From NCBI GenBank assembly GCA_900544885.1, contig UQWU01000010.1, positions 1 through 41,409 on the forward strand: 41,409 nucleotides of DNA. Reading direction: 5' to 3'. The notes under the pieces are model-generated. The model did not search any database and was not told the origin of the DNA. It was given only the letters and a program-made list of their open reading frames with translations. The translations under genes were made by a program, and so were the position numbers. Below are positions 6,624-15,529 of this stretch, piece by piece (position 1 is the first letter of the stretch; every line of letters begins with the position of its first letter). Source of the DNA: an uncultured Phascolarctobacterium sp. (GTDB lineage: Bacteria > Bacillota > Negativicutes > Acidaminococcales > Acidaminococcaceae).

Positions 6624-8660
6624 TCAGCTATGCAGCAAACGTAAAAATTCCGCTTCATCAATAACAGCGACACCTAACTGCTGTGCTTTTTCCAATTTGC
6701 TGCCTGCCTCTGCACCAGCAATAACATAATCAGTTTTTTTGCTGACACTGCCGCTAACTTTCGCCCCTACATCCTGCGCCATAGTTTTGGCTTCTGCACG
6801 ACCTAAAGTAGGCATCGTACCTGTAAACACTAAAGTTTTACCAAAGAAAGGATTATCCTCTTGACTGGCAGGAGCGGTAAAAGTCATTTTTAAGCCTGCA
6901 GCCTGCAGTCGCTCTAATAAATCACGATTAGCAGGTACACTAAACCAAGTTACTACGCTTTCAGCAATTTTATTACCGATATCTCTAATTTCTGCTAATT
7001 CTTCTGGTTGAGCATTCAACAGATTGGCTAAATTAGTAAACTTAGTAGCCAAGGTACGTGCTACTTTAGCACCTACATGACGGATTCCCAACGCAAAGAG
7101 TAGTTTATCTAATTCGTTTTCCTTGCTGGCAGCTAAAGCAGCCAATAAATTATCAGCAGATTTTTCGCCCATACGTTCTAATTGCAGCAAATCTTCTTTT
7201 TTCAGATTATACAAATCAGCTGCATCACGCACTAAGCCGCTATCCAAAAGCTGATTAATTACGGATGGACCACAACCTTCAATATTCATAGCATCACGGC
7301 TCACAAAGTGAATCAAACCTTCGCGGCCTAAAGCAGGACAATGAGGATTAGTGCAGCGAATAGCAGCCTCTGCCCCTTGACGTTCCACATGCCAGCCACA
7401 CTCAGGACAAATAGTAGGAACCTCTACCATTTTCTCTTCACCTGTACGCTTATCCAGCACTACACGCAAAACCTCCGGAATAATCTCTCCTGCTTTATTA
7501 ATAATAACGCGATCACCTATACGGATATCCTTAGCCTTAATAAAATCCTCATTGTGTAAGGTAGCACGACTAATAACACTACCACTTAATTTTACAGGCG
7601 TCAGTACAGCTGTCGGAGTCAAGACACCTGTTCTACCTACACGCCAATCAATATCCTCTAAAGTCGTTTCTGCTTGCTCAGGAGGATATTTAAACGCTAT
7701 AGCCCAACGTGGATCCTTACCGGTAGCACCTAACACCTGTTGCTGTGCAACTTCGTTAACCTTCAAAACAGCACCATCAGTATCATAAGCCAAACCTGCG
7801 CGTTTAGCATTGAACTCATCAATATAAGCCAAAGCGCCGTTAATATCAGGTACTACACGATAGTTTTCGCTGACCTTAAAACCATAAGCAGACAAAGCAG
7901 CCAAAGACTCACTATGCTTAGCACGGGCACCCTCACCTACTAAATAATACGCAAAGAAGCTCAAAGCACGGCTAGCAGTAACCTGTGGATCCATTTGACG
8001 TAAACTACCGGCAGCTGCATTACGAGGATTAGCAAATTCACTTTCACCACGTTCAGCACGTTCTTCATTCAAACGCATAAATTCGTGACGCGGCATATAC
8101 ACTTCACCACGAATATCCAATAATTCCGGTATTGTTTCGCCCTTAGGAACCTTTAATACTAAAGGAATGCTGCGGATAGTGCGGACATTGGCAGTAACAT
8201 TTTCCCCGATAATGCCATCACCACGGGTAGCAGCACGTACTAAACGGCCATTTTCATAAATTAAGCTGCAAGCCAAACCATCAATTTTCGGCTCCATAAC
8301 ATATTCAACCTTACTACCTGTAGGTAAGCCGCTTTTTACACGTTCATCAAAAGCACGTAGTTCTTCAGCACTGAAAGCATTGCTCAGGCTCAACAGCGGT
8401 TCTAAATGTCTTACTTCAGCAAATTGAGAAGAAGCACGACCACCTACACGTTGAGTAGGAGAATCAGCAGGAACCTCCTCAGGATAAGCAGCTTCAATCT
8501 CACGTAAACGCACCATCATGCGGTCATATTCATTATCAGTAATTTCAGGAGCATCCAATACATAATATAGATATTCATTATGACGGATTTCCTGACGCAA
8601 TTGCTCTGCCTCTGCTAAAGCTTGTACTTTTTCATCAGCAAATAAATCTAATTCAGCCAT
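6624..8660 (-). CDS. ligA: NAD-dependent DNA ligase
   Basis: A 678-residue ligase that seals nicks in replication and repair using NAD+ as adenyl donor. Order of domains: Ia NAD-binding helices (HNEYLYYVLDAPEITDNEYD), the adenylation domain with nucleophile Lys125 in the KIDG motif, the OB fold, a four-Cys zinc finger (CPECG and CTNPHCP), helix-hairpin-helix repeats, and a C-terminal BRCT domain beginning near GKTLVFTGTM. Length is normal for LigA. The longest frame begins at a GTG overlapping the Shine-Dalgarno (GAGGTG); the ATG at 8660 is better spaced and is chosen. It follows pcrA by 57 bases, the order seen in many Firmicutes, and is probably constitutively expressed with it. Confidence 0.97.
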   Translation of the reverse strand: MAELDLFADEKVQALAEAEQLRQEIRHNEYLYYVLDAPEITDNEYDRMMVRLREIEAAYPEEVPADSPTQRVGGRASSQFAEVRHLEPLLSLSNAFSAEELRAFDERVKSGLPTGSKVEYVMEPKIDGLACSLIYENGRLVRAATRGDGIIGENVTANVRTIRSIPLVLKVPKGETIPELLDIRGEVYMPRHEFMRLNEERAERGESEFANPRNAAAGSLRQMDPQVTASRALSFFAYYLVGEGARAKHSESLAALSAYGFKVSENYRVVPDINGALAYIDEFNAKRAGLAYDTDGAVLKVNEVAQQQVLGATGKDPRWAIAFKYPPEQAETTLEDIDWRVGRTGVLTPTAVLTPVKLSGSVISRATLHNEDFIKAKDIRIGDRVIINKAGEIIPEVLRVVLDKRTGEEKMVEVPTICPECGWHVERQGAEAAIRCTNPHCPALGREGLIHFVSRDAMNIEGCGPSVINQLLDSGLVRDAADLYNLKKEDLLQLERMGEKSADNLLAALAASKENELDKLLFALGIRHVGAKVARTLATKFTNLANLLNAQPEELAEIRDIGNKIAESVVTWFSVPANRDLLERLQAAGLKMTFTAPASQEDNPFFGKTLVFTGTMPTLGRAEAKTMAQDVGAKVSGSVSKKTDYVIAGAEAGSKLEKAQQLGVAVIDEAEFLRLLHS

Positions 8661-8717
8661 TTCTAACACCTCAAATTACTAGGTAAGCTTTTTCTATCAA
8701 TCTAGTAACAATAATAC

Positions 8718-10952
8718 TTATAATTTTTCTAAAGCTGCATATTTAGTTAATAAGCTACGGATACCAGCACCGGCAAAAGCCACCTTGACCTCTTGACCGT
8801 CGCCGCTATCTTTAACAGCCACAACAGTACCTACGCCCCATTTTTTATGCTGTACCTTATCTCCTGCATGGAAGGTATCACTAATACTGGTACCCTTAGG
8901 AGTAAAGTCAAATTTAGTTTTATTAAACCAATTACTGCTTTGCTGACGTTCCATTCTTTGTCCCGTTGTATTTTGCACTACTACACGTTGCGGCGTAGGA
9001 CGTACAAACTCTTCCTTCAGAGCAAATGGTACTTCATCTAAGAAACGAGAAGGCGGATAAGAAACTGTATGACCAAAAATCATACGCATACGGGCATTGC
9101 TCAAATATAAATGCTTTTCAGCACGAGTAATACCTACATAGCACAGACGGCGTTCTTCTTCGATTTCATTTTCATCCAGCAAGGTACGTGCATGGGGGAA
9201 AATCCCCTCTTCCATACCGACTAAAAAAACTGTCGGAAATTCCAGACCTTTAGCAGAATGCAGTGTCATCAAGGTTACAGAGTCATCCTCCAAATCTGCA
9301 TCATCGATATCAGCAACTAAAGCTACATCAGCCAAGAAGTTTTCCAAAGTAGGTTCTTCATTATTACGACGCGCCTTATCTTCAAAATCCTCTGCAACAC
9401 TCAATAATTCCTTTAAATTTTCAATGCGGCTTTGATCTTGAGCACTACGACTATTTTCCAACTCCTCTAAATATCCTGTTTTATTCATGACGTTAGTAAT
9501 AAATTGCTTTACGGGCAAATCTGTCGCATCACCCATTAATTCAAATAAAACAGCAGCTAACTCATCCAATTTACCAACAAAACGGCTGCTTAAACCAGGA
9601 ACCGCAGATGCATTCGAAATAACATTGAAAAGCGTTTCATTATTTTCAGCGGCATAGGCCTGTAAACGACCTAAAGTAGCATCACCAATACCACGGCGTG
9701 GTACATTAATTACTCGCAACAGACTCAAGCTGTCATTAGGATTATAAATCAAACGCATATAAGAAATAATATCCTTAATTTCTTTACGTTCATAGAATTT
9801 AGTACCACCGACAATACTATAACTAATACCGCTTTTAATCAGCATCTCTTCAAAAACACGAGATTGAGTATTAGTACGATATAACACAGCCATATCGCCT
9901 AGTTTAGCATTTTCTTTAGTCTGTAGCTCTTGCATCTGTTCAATAACAAAGCGAGCTTCGTCACGTTCATCAATAGCACGAAAATAAGTAATTTTCTTAC
10001 CTGTGCCTTTATCAGTCCATAAATTTTTCGGCTTACGTCCAGAGTTATTTTTAATAACAGCGTTAGCAGCATCCAAAATTACCTCTGTACTACGATAGTT
10101 TTGCTCCAATTTCACCAACTTCGCATCAGGATAATCCTTTTCAAAATCTAAAATATTTTGAATATCAGCACCACGCCAGCCATAAATACTCTGATCCGCA
10201 TCACCTACAACACAAATATTTTTATGTTTCCCTACCAATACTTTAGTTAAAAGATATTGCGCATGGTTAGTATCCTGATATTCGTCAACCATCAGATAAT
10301 CAAATTTATTTTGATATTTTTCGCGTACTTCTGCATTGCTCTGTAATAATTGCAATGTCAAAAGCAGCAAATCATCAAAATCCACTGCATTATTAGCACG
10401 CAGCTTCTCTTGATAAGCCACATAAATTTTAGCAACCTGTTGACTGAAGAAATCACTTGCCTCACGCCAATAAGCTTCCGGAGTTTGCAATTTATTTTTA
10501 GCATTACTAATCTGAGAAATAATACTTGCCGGCGGAAAACGTTTTTCATCCAAGTTCATTTCTTTCAAAATCTGTTTAATAAGATTTTTAGTGTCAGTAG
10601 TGTCATAAATAGCAAAATTATTACTATAATCACCTAATTTATCAATATCAAAGCGTAAAATACGAGCACAGAAGGCATGGAATGTAAACAGCCAGACATC
10701 CTTAGCTGCAGAACCTGCCATTTTATCTACACGTTCACGCATTTCGGCAGCAGCTTTATTAGTAAAGGTAATAGCCAAAATTCTATAAGGACGCACACCT
10801 TGCTGCAATAAATATGCTACTCTACATGTCAACACCTTCGTCTTGCCACTACCTGCACCTGCTAAAATCAGCATCGGCCCGTTGATTGTACTAACTGCCT
10901 CTGCCTGCTCTTTATTTAATCCCTGAAAAAGTACATTTGCTTTATCTATCAT
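8718..10952 (-). CDS. pcrA: ATP-dependent DNA helicase PcrA/UvrD (SF1A)
   Basis: A 744-residue 3'-to-5' helicase for repair, rolling-circle replication and clearing of protein roadblocks. The Q motif (LNKEQAEAV) and Walker A (GAGSGKT, residues 32-38) open the protein. Motif Ia TFTNKAA, Walker B region VDEYQDTN, motif III GDADQSIYGWRGAD, motif IV QNYRST, motif V TLHSAKGLEFPTVFLVG and motif VI YVGITRAEK follow in order. The C-terminus ends in the Tudor-like fold of PcrA (HKKWGVGTVVAVK) that contacts RNA polymerase. The start ATG has a strong GGAGG site. It leads the pcrA-ligA-(5779) unit. Confidence 0.97.
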   Translation of the reverse strand: MIDKANVLFQGLNKEQAEAVSTINGPMLILAGAGSGKTKVLTCRVAYLLQQGVRPYRILAITFTNKAAAEMRERVDKMAGSAAKDVWLFTFHAFCARILRFDIDKLGDYSNNFAIYDTTDTKNLIKQILKEMNLDEKRFPPASIISQISNAKNKLQTPEAYWREASDFFSQQVAKIYVAYQEKLRANNAVDFDDLLLLTLQLLQSNAEVREKYQNKFDYLMVDEYQDTNHAQYLLTKVLVGKHKNICVVGDADQSIYGWRGADIQNILDFEKDYPDAKLVKLEQNYRSTEVILDAANAVIKNNSGRKPKNLWTDKGTGKKITYFRAIDERDEARFVIEQMQELQTKENAKLGDMAVLYRTNTQSRVFEEMLIKSGISYSIVGGTKFYERKEIKDIISYMRLIYNPNDSLSLLRVINVPRRGIGDATLGRLQAYAAENNETLFNVISNASAVPGLSSRFVGKLDELAAVLFELMGDATDLPVKQFITNVMNKTGYLEELENSRSAQDQSRIENLKELLSVAEDFEDKARRNNEEPTLENFLADVALVADIDDADLEDDSVTLMTLHSAKGLEFPTVFLVGMEEGIFPHARTLLDENEIEEERRLCYVGITRAEKHLYLSNARMRMIFGHTVSYPPSRFLDEVPFALKEEFVRPTPQRVVVQNTTGQRMERQQSSNWFNKTKFDFTPKGTSISDTFHAGDKVQHKKWGVGTVVAVKDSGDGQEVKVAFAGAGIRSLLTKYAALEKL

Positions 10953-11070
10953 TTAACTAAAACCTCCGCTCACAACAATCAAAACCAAACAAGATAACAT
11001 TAAAATTACAGCTTTTTTCCTGCAAAAATATATTTATTTTTCTAAATCAGAAAATACTGCTACATTATCT

Positions 11071-11100
11071 ATTATACCACAAACATTCCTTGCTGTTGAA
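11071..11100 (-). promoter_or_regulatory. Candidate promoter of the pcrA unit
   Basis: Minus-strand extended -10 TGGTATAAT (hexamer 11076-11071) with a weak -35 TTCAAC (11100-11095) at 18 bases. It would give a leader of about 110 bases before pcrA. Confidence 0.45.
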
Positions 11101-11136
11101 TATCCCACAGAAGGTAACAGCATCAGGTAAATTCTA

Positions 11137-11165
11137 TTGAGGAAGGCTCCAATCTATGCTAAAAT
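11137..11165 (+). promoter_or_regulatory. Candidate promoter of the TtcA-like gene
   Basis: TTGAGG (11137-11142), 17-base spacer, then TAAAAT (11160-11165) preceded by TGC, an extended -10. The position supports translation starting at the ATG at 11200 instead of the upstream TTG of the longer open frame. Confidence 0.45.
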
Positions 11166-11199
11166 CAATGTATTCCACCAATTTAAAGGAGTACAATTT

Positions 11200-12003
11200 A
11201 TGGCTAAAAATATACCATTTGTTCCTGCCGATGATTTATCTAAAATGTGGCGGGCCATTATAGAATTTGATATGCTGCAACCAGGGGACCGTATTCTCGT
11301 AGGACTTAGCGGCGGTAAAGATAGCATGCTGCTGACAGCTATGCTCGCAGAAATCAAAAAATTTTCTCCCATTCCTTTTGACTTAGCCTGCTATACTGTC
11401 AACACCATGTTTTCTCCCAATTTTCCTAGTCAGGAGCTAGAAGCTTTTTGTACACATTACGGGTTAAAGCATTATAGTGATGATGTTGATGTTTTAGAAG
11501 CTCATGCGAAAAAAGGCGGTAGCCCCTGCTTTACCTGTGCCTATTTTCGCCGTGCTGCCACTAACCGTCGAGCACAAGAATTAGGCTTTAATAAAGTTGC
11601 CTTAGCACATCATAACGACGATGCTGTGGAAACCTTCTTCATGAATCTCATGACATCAGGTCAGTTACGTACTTTTTTACCCGTTACACCGCTTTCACGT
11701 ACCGGTATTACAGTGCTGCGTCCCTTATTATATTATCGTGAAAGTGAAATCCGTGATCTAGTAGCCAAGCTACAACTGAAACCGTTGAAAAATCCCTGTC
11801 CCTATGATGGTCACACCATGCGTCAAGAAGTCAAAGAACATATTGCTGACCTCAACGAAAAATATCCGGAGGTCTATGAACATCTGGCCGCAGCCATGCG
11901 CTGCACCGACAAACAAGAACTATGGCCGGATAAGCCAGACCCAAAAACCATGGTTAATAAATTCCGTACTTTCTGGAAACGCAAACCTAAAACAGACAAC
12001 TAG
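11200..12003 (+). CDS. TtcA-family tRNA 2-thiolation ATPase
   Basis: A 267-residue PP-loop ATP pyrophosphatase. The PP-loop is LSGGKDSM (residues 36-43). Cys110 and Cys113 (PCFTC) plus Cys200 (NPCP) match the three cysteines that hold the 4Fe-4S cluster in TtcA, which thiolates cytidine 32 of tRNA. The family includes several TtcA-like groups with other tRNA targets (TtuA, Ncs6), so C32 specificity is probable but unproven. An AAAGGAG site eight bases before the ATG fixes the start; the upstream TTG frame overlaps the promoter. The gene stands alone, divergent from pcrA, and ends in a bidirectional terminator shared with crcB. Confidence 0.85.
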   Translation: MAKNIPFVPADDLSKMWRAIIEFDMLQPGDRILVGLSGGKDSMLLTAMLAEIKKFSPIPFDLACYTVNTMFSPNFPSQELEAFCTHYGLKHYSDDVDVLEAHAKKGGSPCFTCAYFRRAATNRRAQELGFNKVALAHHNDDAVETFFMNLMTSGQLRTFLPVTPLSRTGITVLRPLLYYRESEIRDLVAKLQLKPLKNPCPYDGHTMRQEVKEHIADLNEKYPEVYEHLAAAMRCTDKQELWPDKPDPKTMVNKFRTFWKRKPKTDN

Positions 12004-12005
12004 AA

Positions 12006-12060
12006 TAAAAAACCTCTATAGTACATGCCATATAATATGTACCATAGAGGTTTCTTTTTA
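12006..12060. terminator. Bidirectional terminator between the ttcA-like gene and crcB
   Basis: Stem AAACCTCTAT / ATAGAGGTTT with an inner GTACA / TGTAC stem. It is followed by TCTTTTT on the plus strand and by a TTTTTT run on the minus strand, so it can end both convergent transcripts. Confidence 0.85.
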
Positions 12061-12429
12061 AATTAAACGTGCTAAAACAACACCGATACAGGCAGCGGCT
12101 AAGCCTAAAAGTACACTTCCTGCAGCATAAGCAAAAAACTGTACCAAAGCCCCTTCCATTAACAACATCAAAGCTTCATAGCCGAAAGACGAAAAAGTAG
12201 TAAAGCCCCCTAAGAAGCCTACACATAAAAACAAACGCCAAGCCGCAGGCAAAAGCTCCCGTTCCATAATCACCGTCATCAAAAAGCCCATAAACAAACA
12301 ACCTAGGATGTTAATCGAAAACGTTCCCCAAGGCAAAGAGCTATGCGTTAATTTACTGACAACATTACCAACAAGAAAACGACTTACGGCACCTAAAGCA
12401 CCGCCCATGGCAATTAAAACTAAATTCAT
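12058..12429 (-). CDS. crcB: Fluoride channel CrcB/Fluc
   Basis: A 123-residue inner-membrane protein with four hydrophobic segments. Fluc signatures are clear: GGALGAVSRF near the N-terminus, WGTFSINILGCLFMG in the second segment, and GFLGGFTTFSSFG in the third, which lines the fluoride pore and central sodium site. Fluc works as an antiparallel dimer exporting F-. Only one copy is present, so it would form a homodimer. The start is the ATG at 12429, which overlaps the stop of the HPt gene by four bases (ATGA), with GGAG ten bases upstream. The longer frame starting inside the HPt gene is not used. No fluoride riboswitch was recognised upstream of the operon. Confidence 0.93.
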   Translation of the reverse strand: MNLVLIAMGGALGAVSRFLVGNVVSKLTHSSLPWGTFSINILGCLFMGFLMTVIMERELLPAAWRLFLCVGFLGGFTTFSSFGYEALMLLMEGALVQFFAYAAGSVLLGLAAACIGVVLARLI

Positions 12430-12788
12430 ACTGTTAATGCTCCAATATAATGCAGTGTTTTCGTCCATTCAGCTTCAGCAAAGTGCAATTTTTGTTTTAC
12501 AGCCTCCGCAGTATAATTTTCACTTCGGAGCAGCTTAACTATGGCAGCAAAGTCTTCACTTAACTGCCATAAGCCAAGATTAGCACAAACACCTTTTAAA
12601 TTATGAGCCAAGCGCAGAGCCTCTCCCCAAGCAGCTTCCTGTACACACCGCTTAAGAGTATTAAATTCCTCTGACACCAGCAATTTACGTAGAAAGCGAA
12701 TATATAATTTTTCACTTTCCATAAAACGTTCTTCTAATGCTTCATCAATATTGATAGGTAAATACTCTGCTAATTCCCGCAGCTGCAT
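12426..12788 (-). CDS. Free-standing HPt phosphotransfer protein
   Basis: A 120-residue all-helical protein. The motif RLAHNLKGVCANLG (phospho-acceptor His62) is the HPt signature that receives phosphate from a receiver domain and hands it to another. It lies 18 bases behind the hybrid histidine kinase, which itself lacks an HPt domain, so the pair makes a His-Asp-His relay. The final Asp receiver is not encoded in the window. Its stop codon overlaps the crcB start (ATGA). A good AAGGGG site precedes the ATG. Confidence 0.88.
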   Translation of the reverse strand: MQLRELAEYLPINIDEALEERFMESEKLYIRFLRKLLVSEEFNTLKRCVQEAAWGEALRLAHNLKGVCANLGLWQLSEDFAAIVKLLRSENYTAEAVKQKLHFAEAEWTKTLHYIGALTV

Positions 12789-12806
12789 TCTTTACACCCC
12801 TTTTGC

Positions 12807-15317
12807 TTACCGATGAATATACTCGCTCATCATACGTGCCAACAACTTCATCTTTACAGGTTTAACCATATAATTATTCATTCCTGCCTGCATTGCCGCC
12901 TCTACATCTTCACTACCGCTATTACCGGTCAGTGCTAGAATAGCCACACTATCTGCATCCTCGCGGTTCAATTTTCTGATAGCTCGAGAAGCTTCACAAC
13001 CATCCATTTCCGGCATCTGCATATCCATTAAAATCATCTTGATACTTCCTACTTCTGATGCTTGAAATTTTTCGACAGCTATTTTACCATTAGCGGCAGG
13101 TATAACCTCTAAACCATTCATTTTCAGAAGTTCACTGATAATTTCCATGTTTATATCATTATCTTCGGCAACAAGAATCTTACAACCTGCAAAATCATTT
13201 AATTTAGAAACAGGTCTATCTTTCTTCTCGCTCTGTTTATCCACTACCGTAAACGGTAATGAAATAATAACACACGTTCCTTCGTCGACATGACTGGTAA
13301 TATGAATATTACCCTCTAGACGTTCTACTAACGCTTTAACTATGGTCATACCTAAGCCTGTACCCACAACCTTCGGCACGCCAAAACGACTGTCGCGTTC
13401 AAACGGCTCATAAATTTTCTCCAAGAATTTCTCTGACATACCACATCCGGTATCCTTGACAATAAAAGTGTACTGCCCTTCATTATTATGTAAATTTTCA
13501 CGACGGACAATAAAACTGATTTTTCCTTGTGCCTCAGTATACTTCAAGGCATTGGACAAAATATTGTTGAGAATATGATGCAGGCTTTTGGCATCACCGC
13601 AAACAATTTCATTGTCCAAAGAAATCTGAACATCAAAGAATTTATTTTCCAATTCAGCTTGAGCCTTATAGATATCAGCAACTTCATTAGCCATTTCCGC
13701 CAAGCTGAAGTTTTCTTGTGAATGCTCTATTTTGCCGTTATCTAAACGTGCCATATCCAAAATATCATTAATCAAAGTCAAAAGCTGTTTGCCGGAAGAT
13801 TTAATCTTCTGCACATAATCAGAAACTAAATCTTTATTATCCTTATGCATAGAAGCCAGCTCCGCCATACCGATAATACCATTTAAAGGTGCTCTCATAT
13901 CATGGGACATCGCGGAGAAAAACATATTTCTTGACTTAGCATTTTCACGTGCCATCTCTAAAGCACGCTCTGTTACCTGTAAATGTTCCAGTTCCTTTAA
14001 TTTTTCCGCATCAATTTCTCTGAAGAAAAAGATAGCCTCATCATGGGCTAAAAACTCATCATCACGTACTAAACGGACATTAACCCAATGATAATTATCA
14101 TCAACTACCTGTCTAAAATCACCGCCAAAATCATAAACATTACGTTCCGCAAAGGTTTTAACATTTTCTAAAGAGAAGGTACGGGCAAATTCTTCGGCAG
14201 CATCAGGCTCTACATGCTCTACCAGCTGTTTTAAAAGCTCCTCATAAAAGCCATTTTGTGCTGGTTCAAAGCCTAATTGATCCGCCTTTAAAAGATGATA
14301 CCGTCCACTTGCCAAATTAACACGGAACACCGCCAAGAATGATTTACTCATTACCTGAATAACATCATTAATGCGATTTACCTGTTTATTCAAATTATGC
14401 TCACGCAGGCCCCACATTATTGCCAATAAAATAAAAATAATCAACGTAATAATAAACCATTGCAGCAAGCTCTTATAATCGCCTAATAAATAATTATAAG
14501 GAATGGTAACAATGGAAATCCATCCCTTATCAGAAACAGCATAATAAACGCCACGTTTATTACCCTCCAAATCAATGATGTAGTTTACTACATCACTGCC
14601 ACCGCCTTCACGTATTTCGTTAAAAATACGGTCTACATATGGCTGCTGATCTTCTAGCGACATGGCACGGTCATTAATAGTAAACATTATGTTTCCATTA
14701 GGGTCACATAGATAATAATAGCTACTCTGCGGCAGTTCATTATCCGCCAACAACTCATTTAGGCGCTCCGGATAGAGATTCATTGCTAAAACATGATTGC
14801 TGTTATCCAAGCGCATAGCCATAGTCAAAACAGATTCATTATTACTGCCATGCTTATAAAGATTACTGTAAACAACATCACCATTATTATTTAAAGCTGC
14901 TTTATACCATTTTAACGTATTAACATCAACATCATCGTCACTAAAATGACTGCCTACTAAGCGACCATCTATAACAAGATATAATTCAAACCGAGTTATT
15001 TCTGCATTGCTTTCCATATATTCAGTAAAATGACGTAAAGAGTGTTCTATCTGTGCATCCGTCAAATTCTGATTATTATTCATTACATAGCTCATACTCT
15101 TGGCAACACTGCGCAAAAGCATTTCCTGCGCTTTAATTTTAGTAGTTTCTTTCGTTGCAAAACGAGCCGCTATAGCCTGACCCATTATATGTGAATTCTC
15201 AAGAATTTTTTCCCGTACTACATGTAAGCTTACTATAGAAACAATTAAGAAAAATGCAAAAATAACCACACTGAATACAGAAATCTTGAATTTTCTATTA
15301 AGCAAATTTAGCTTCAT
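12807..15317 (-). CDS. Hybrid sensor histidine kinase with Cache-like sensor and receiver domain
   Basis: An 836-residue inner-membrane sensor. Segment 11-34 and a segment near WFIITLIIFILLAIMWG flank a periplasmic domain of about 260 residues, likely a dCache fold by size and its YLCDPNGNIMFTINDRAM segment. A PAS-like cytoplasmic region follows, then the HisKA box with phospho-acceptor His472 (AMSHDMRAP), the HATPase_c domain (N box ILNNILSNALKYT, G boxes DTGCGM and GTGLGM), and a C-terminal receiver with acceptor Asp765 (LMDMQMPEMDG). The start ATG has AAGGGG six bases upstream; nine additional upstream codons in the open frame are not supported. It heads an operon with the HPt gene and crcB. 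The ligand is unknown. Confidence 0.92.
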   Translation of the reverse strand: MKLNLLNRKFKISVFSVVIFAFFLIVSIVSLHVVREKILENSHIMGQAIAARFATKETTKIKAQEMLLRSVAKSMSYVMNNNQNLTDAQIEHSLRHFTEYMESNAEITRFELYLVIDGRLVGSHFSDDDVDVNTLKWYKAALNNNGDVVYSNLYKHGSNNESVLTMAMRLDNSNHVLAMNLYPERLNELLADNELPQSSYYYLCDPNGNIMFTINDRAMSLEDQQPYVDRIFNEIREGGGSDVVNYIIDLEGNKRGVYYAVSDKGWISIVTIPYNYLLGDYKSLLQWFIITLIIFILLAIMWGLREHNLNKQVNRINDVIQVMSKSFLAVFRVNLASGRYHLLKADQLGFEPAQNGFYEELLKQLVEHVEPDAAEEFARTFSLENVKTFAERNVYDFGGDFRQVVDDNYHWVNVRLVRDDEFLAHDEAIFFFREIDAEKLKELEHLQVTERALEMARENAKSRNMFFSAMSHDMRAPLNGIIGMAELASMHKDNKDLVSDYVQKIKSSGKQLLTLINDILDMARLDNGKIEHSQENFSLAEMANEVADIYKAQAELENKFFDVQISLDNEIVCGDAKSLHHILNNILSNALKYTEAQGKISFIVRRENLHNNEGQYTFIVKDTGCGMSEKFLEKIYEPFERDSRFGVPKVVGTGLGMTIVKALVERLEGNIHITSHVDEGTCVIISLPFTVVDKQSEKKDRPVSKLNDFAGCKILVAEDNDINMEIISELLKMNGLEVIPAANGKIAVEKFQASEVGSIKMILMDMQMPEMDGCEASRAIRKLNREDADSVAILALTGNSGSEDVEAAMQAGMNNYMVKPVKMKLLARMMSEYIHR

Positions 15318-15374
15318 AAACATCCCCTTCTTACCCAGTATCACTCATCACAGCTTTATACTTAAAACAACTTC

Positions 15375-15403
15375 ATTATATCGTAGTTTAAATTTTTGCA
15401 CAA
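15375..15403 (-). promoter_or_regulatory. Candidate promoter of the histidine kinase-HPt-crcB operon
   Basis: Minus strand: TTGTGC (15403-15398), 17-base spacer, perfect TATAAT (15380-15375), about 58 bases before the kinase start. Confidence 0.55.
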
Positions 15404-15406
15404 GAC

Positions 15407-15442
15407 TAAAAAGGCACCAGTCAATAACTGATGCCTTTTTTA
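15407..15442 (-). terminator. Terminator of the fhs-folD operon
   Basis: Stem AAGGCATCAGT / ACTGGTGCCTT (one G-T pair) with T-runs on both sides. It lies about 90 bases after the folD stop and just upstream of the kinase promoter, insulating the two units. Confidence 0.8.
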
Positions 15443-15529
15443 GAAAAAATTAATTATTTTTAGTATTTTTTGTTAGTTTTATACAGCAAAATAAGTAGAT
15501 GCTTTTTTATAATAAATCTTATCTATGCA

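Noticed and set aside
15318..15406. Fluoride riboswitch ahead of the kinase-HPt-crcB operon
   Set aside because: The leader was read for the conserved pseudoknot pattern of the crcB motif and nothing convincing was found. A covariance-model scan would settle it.
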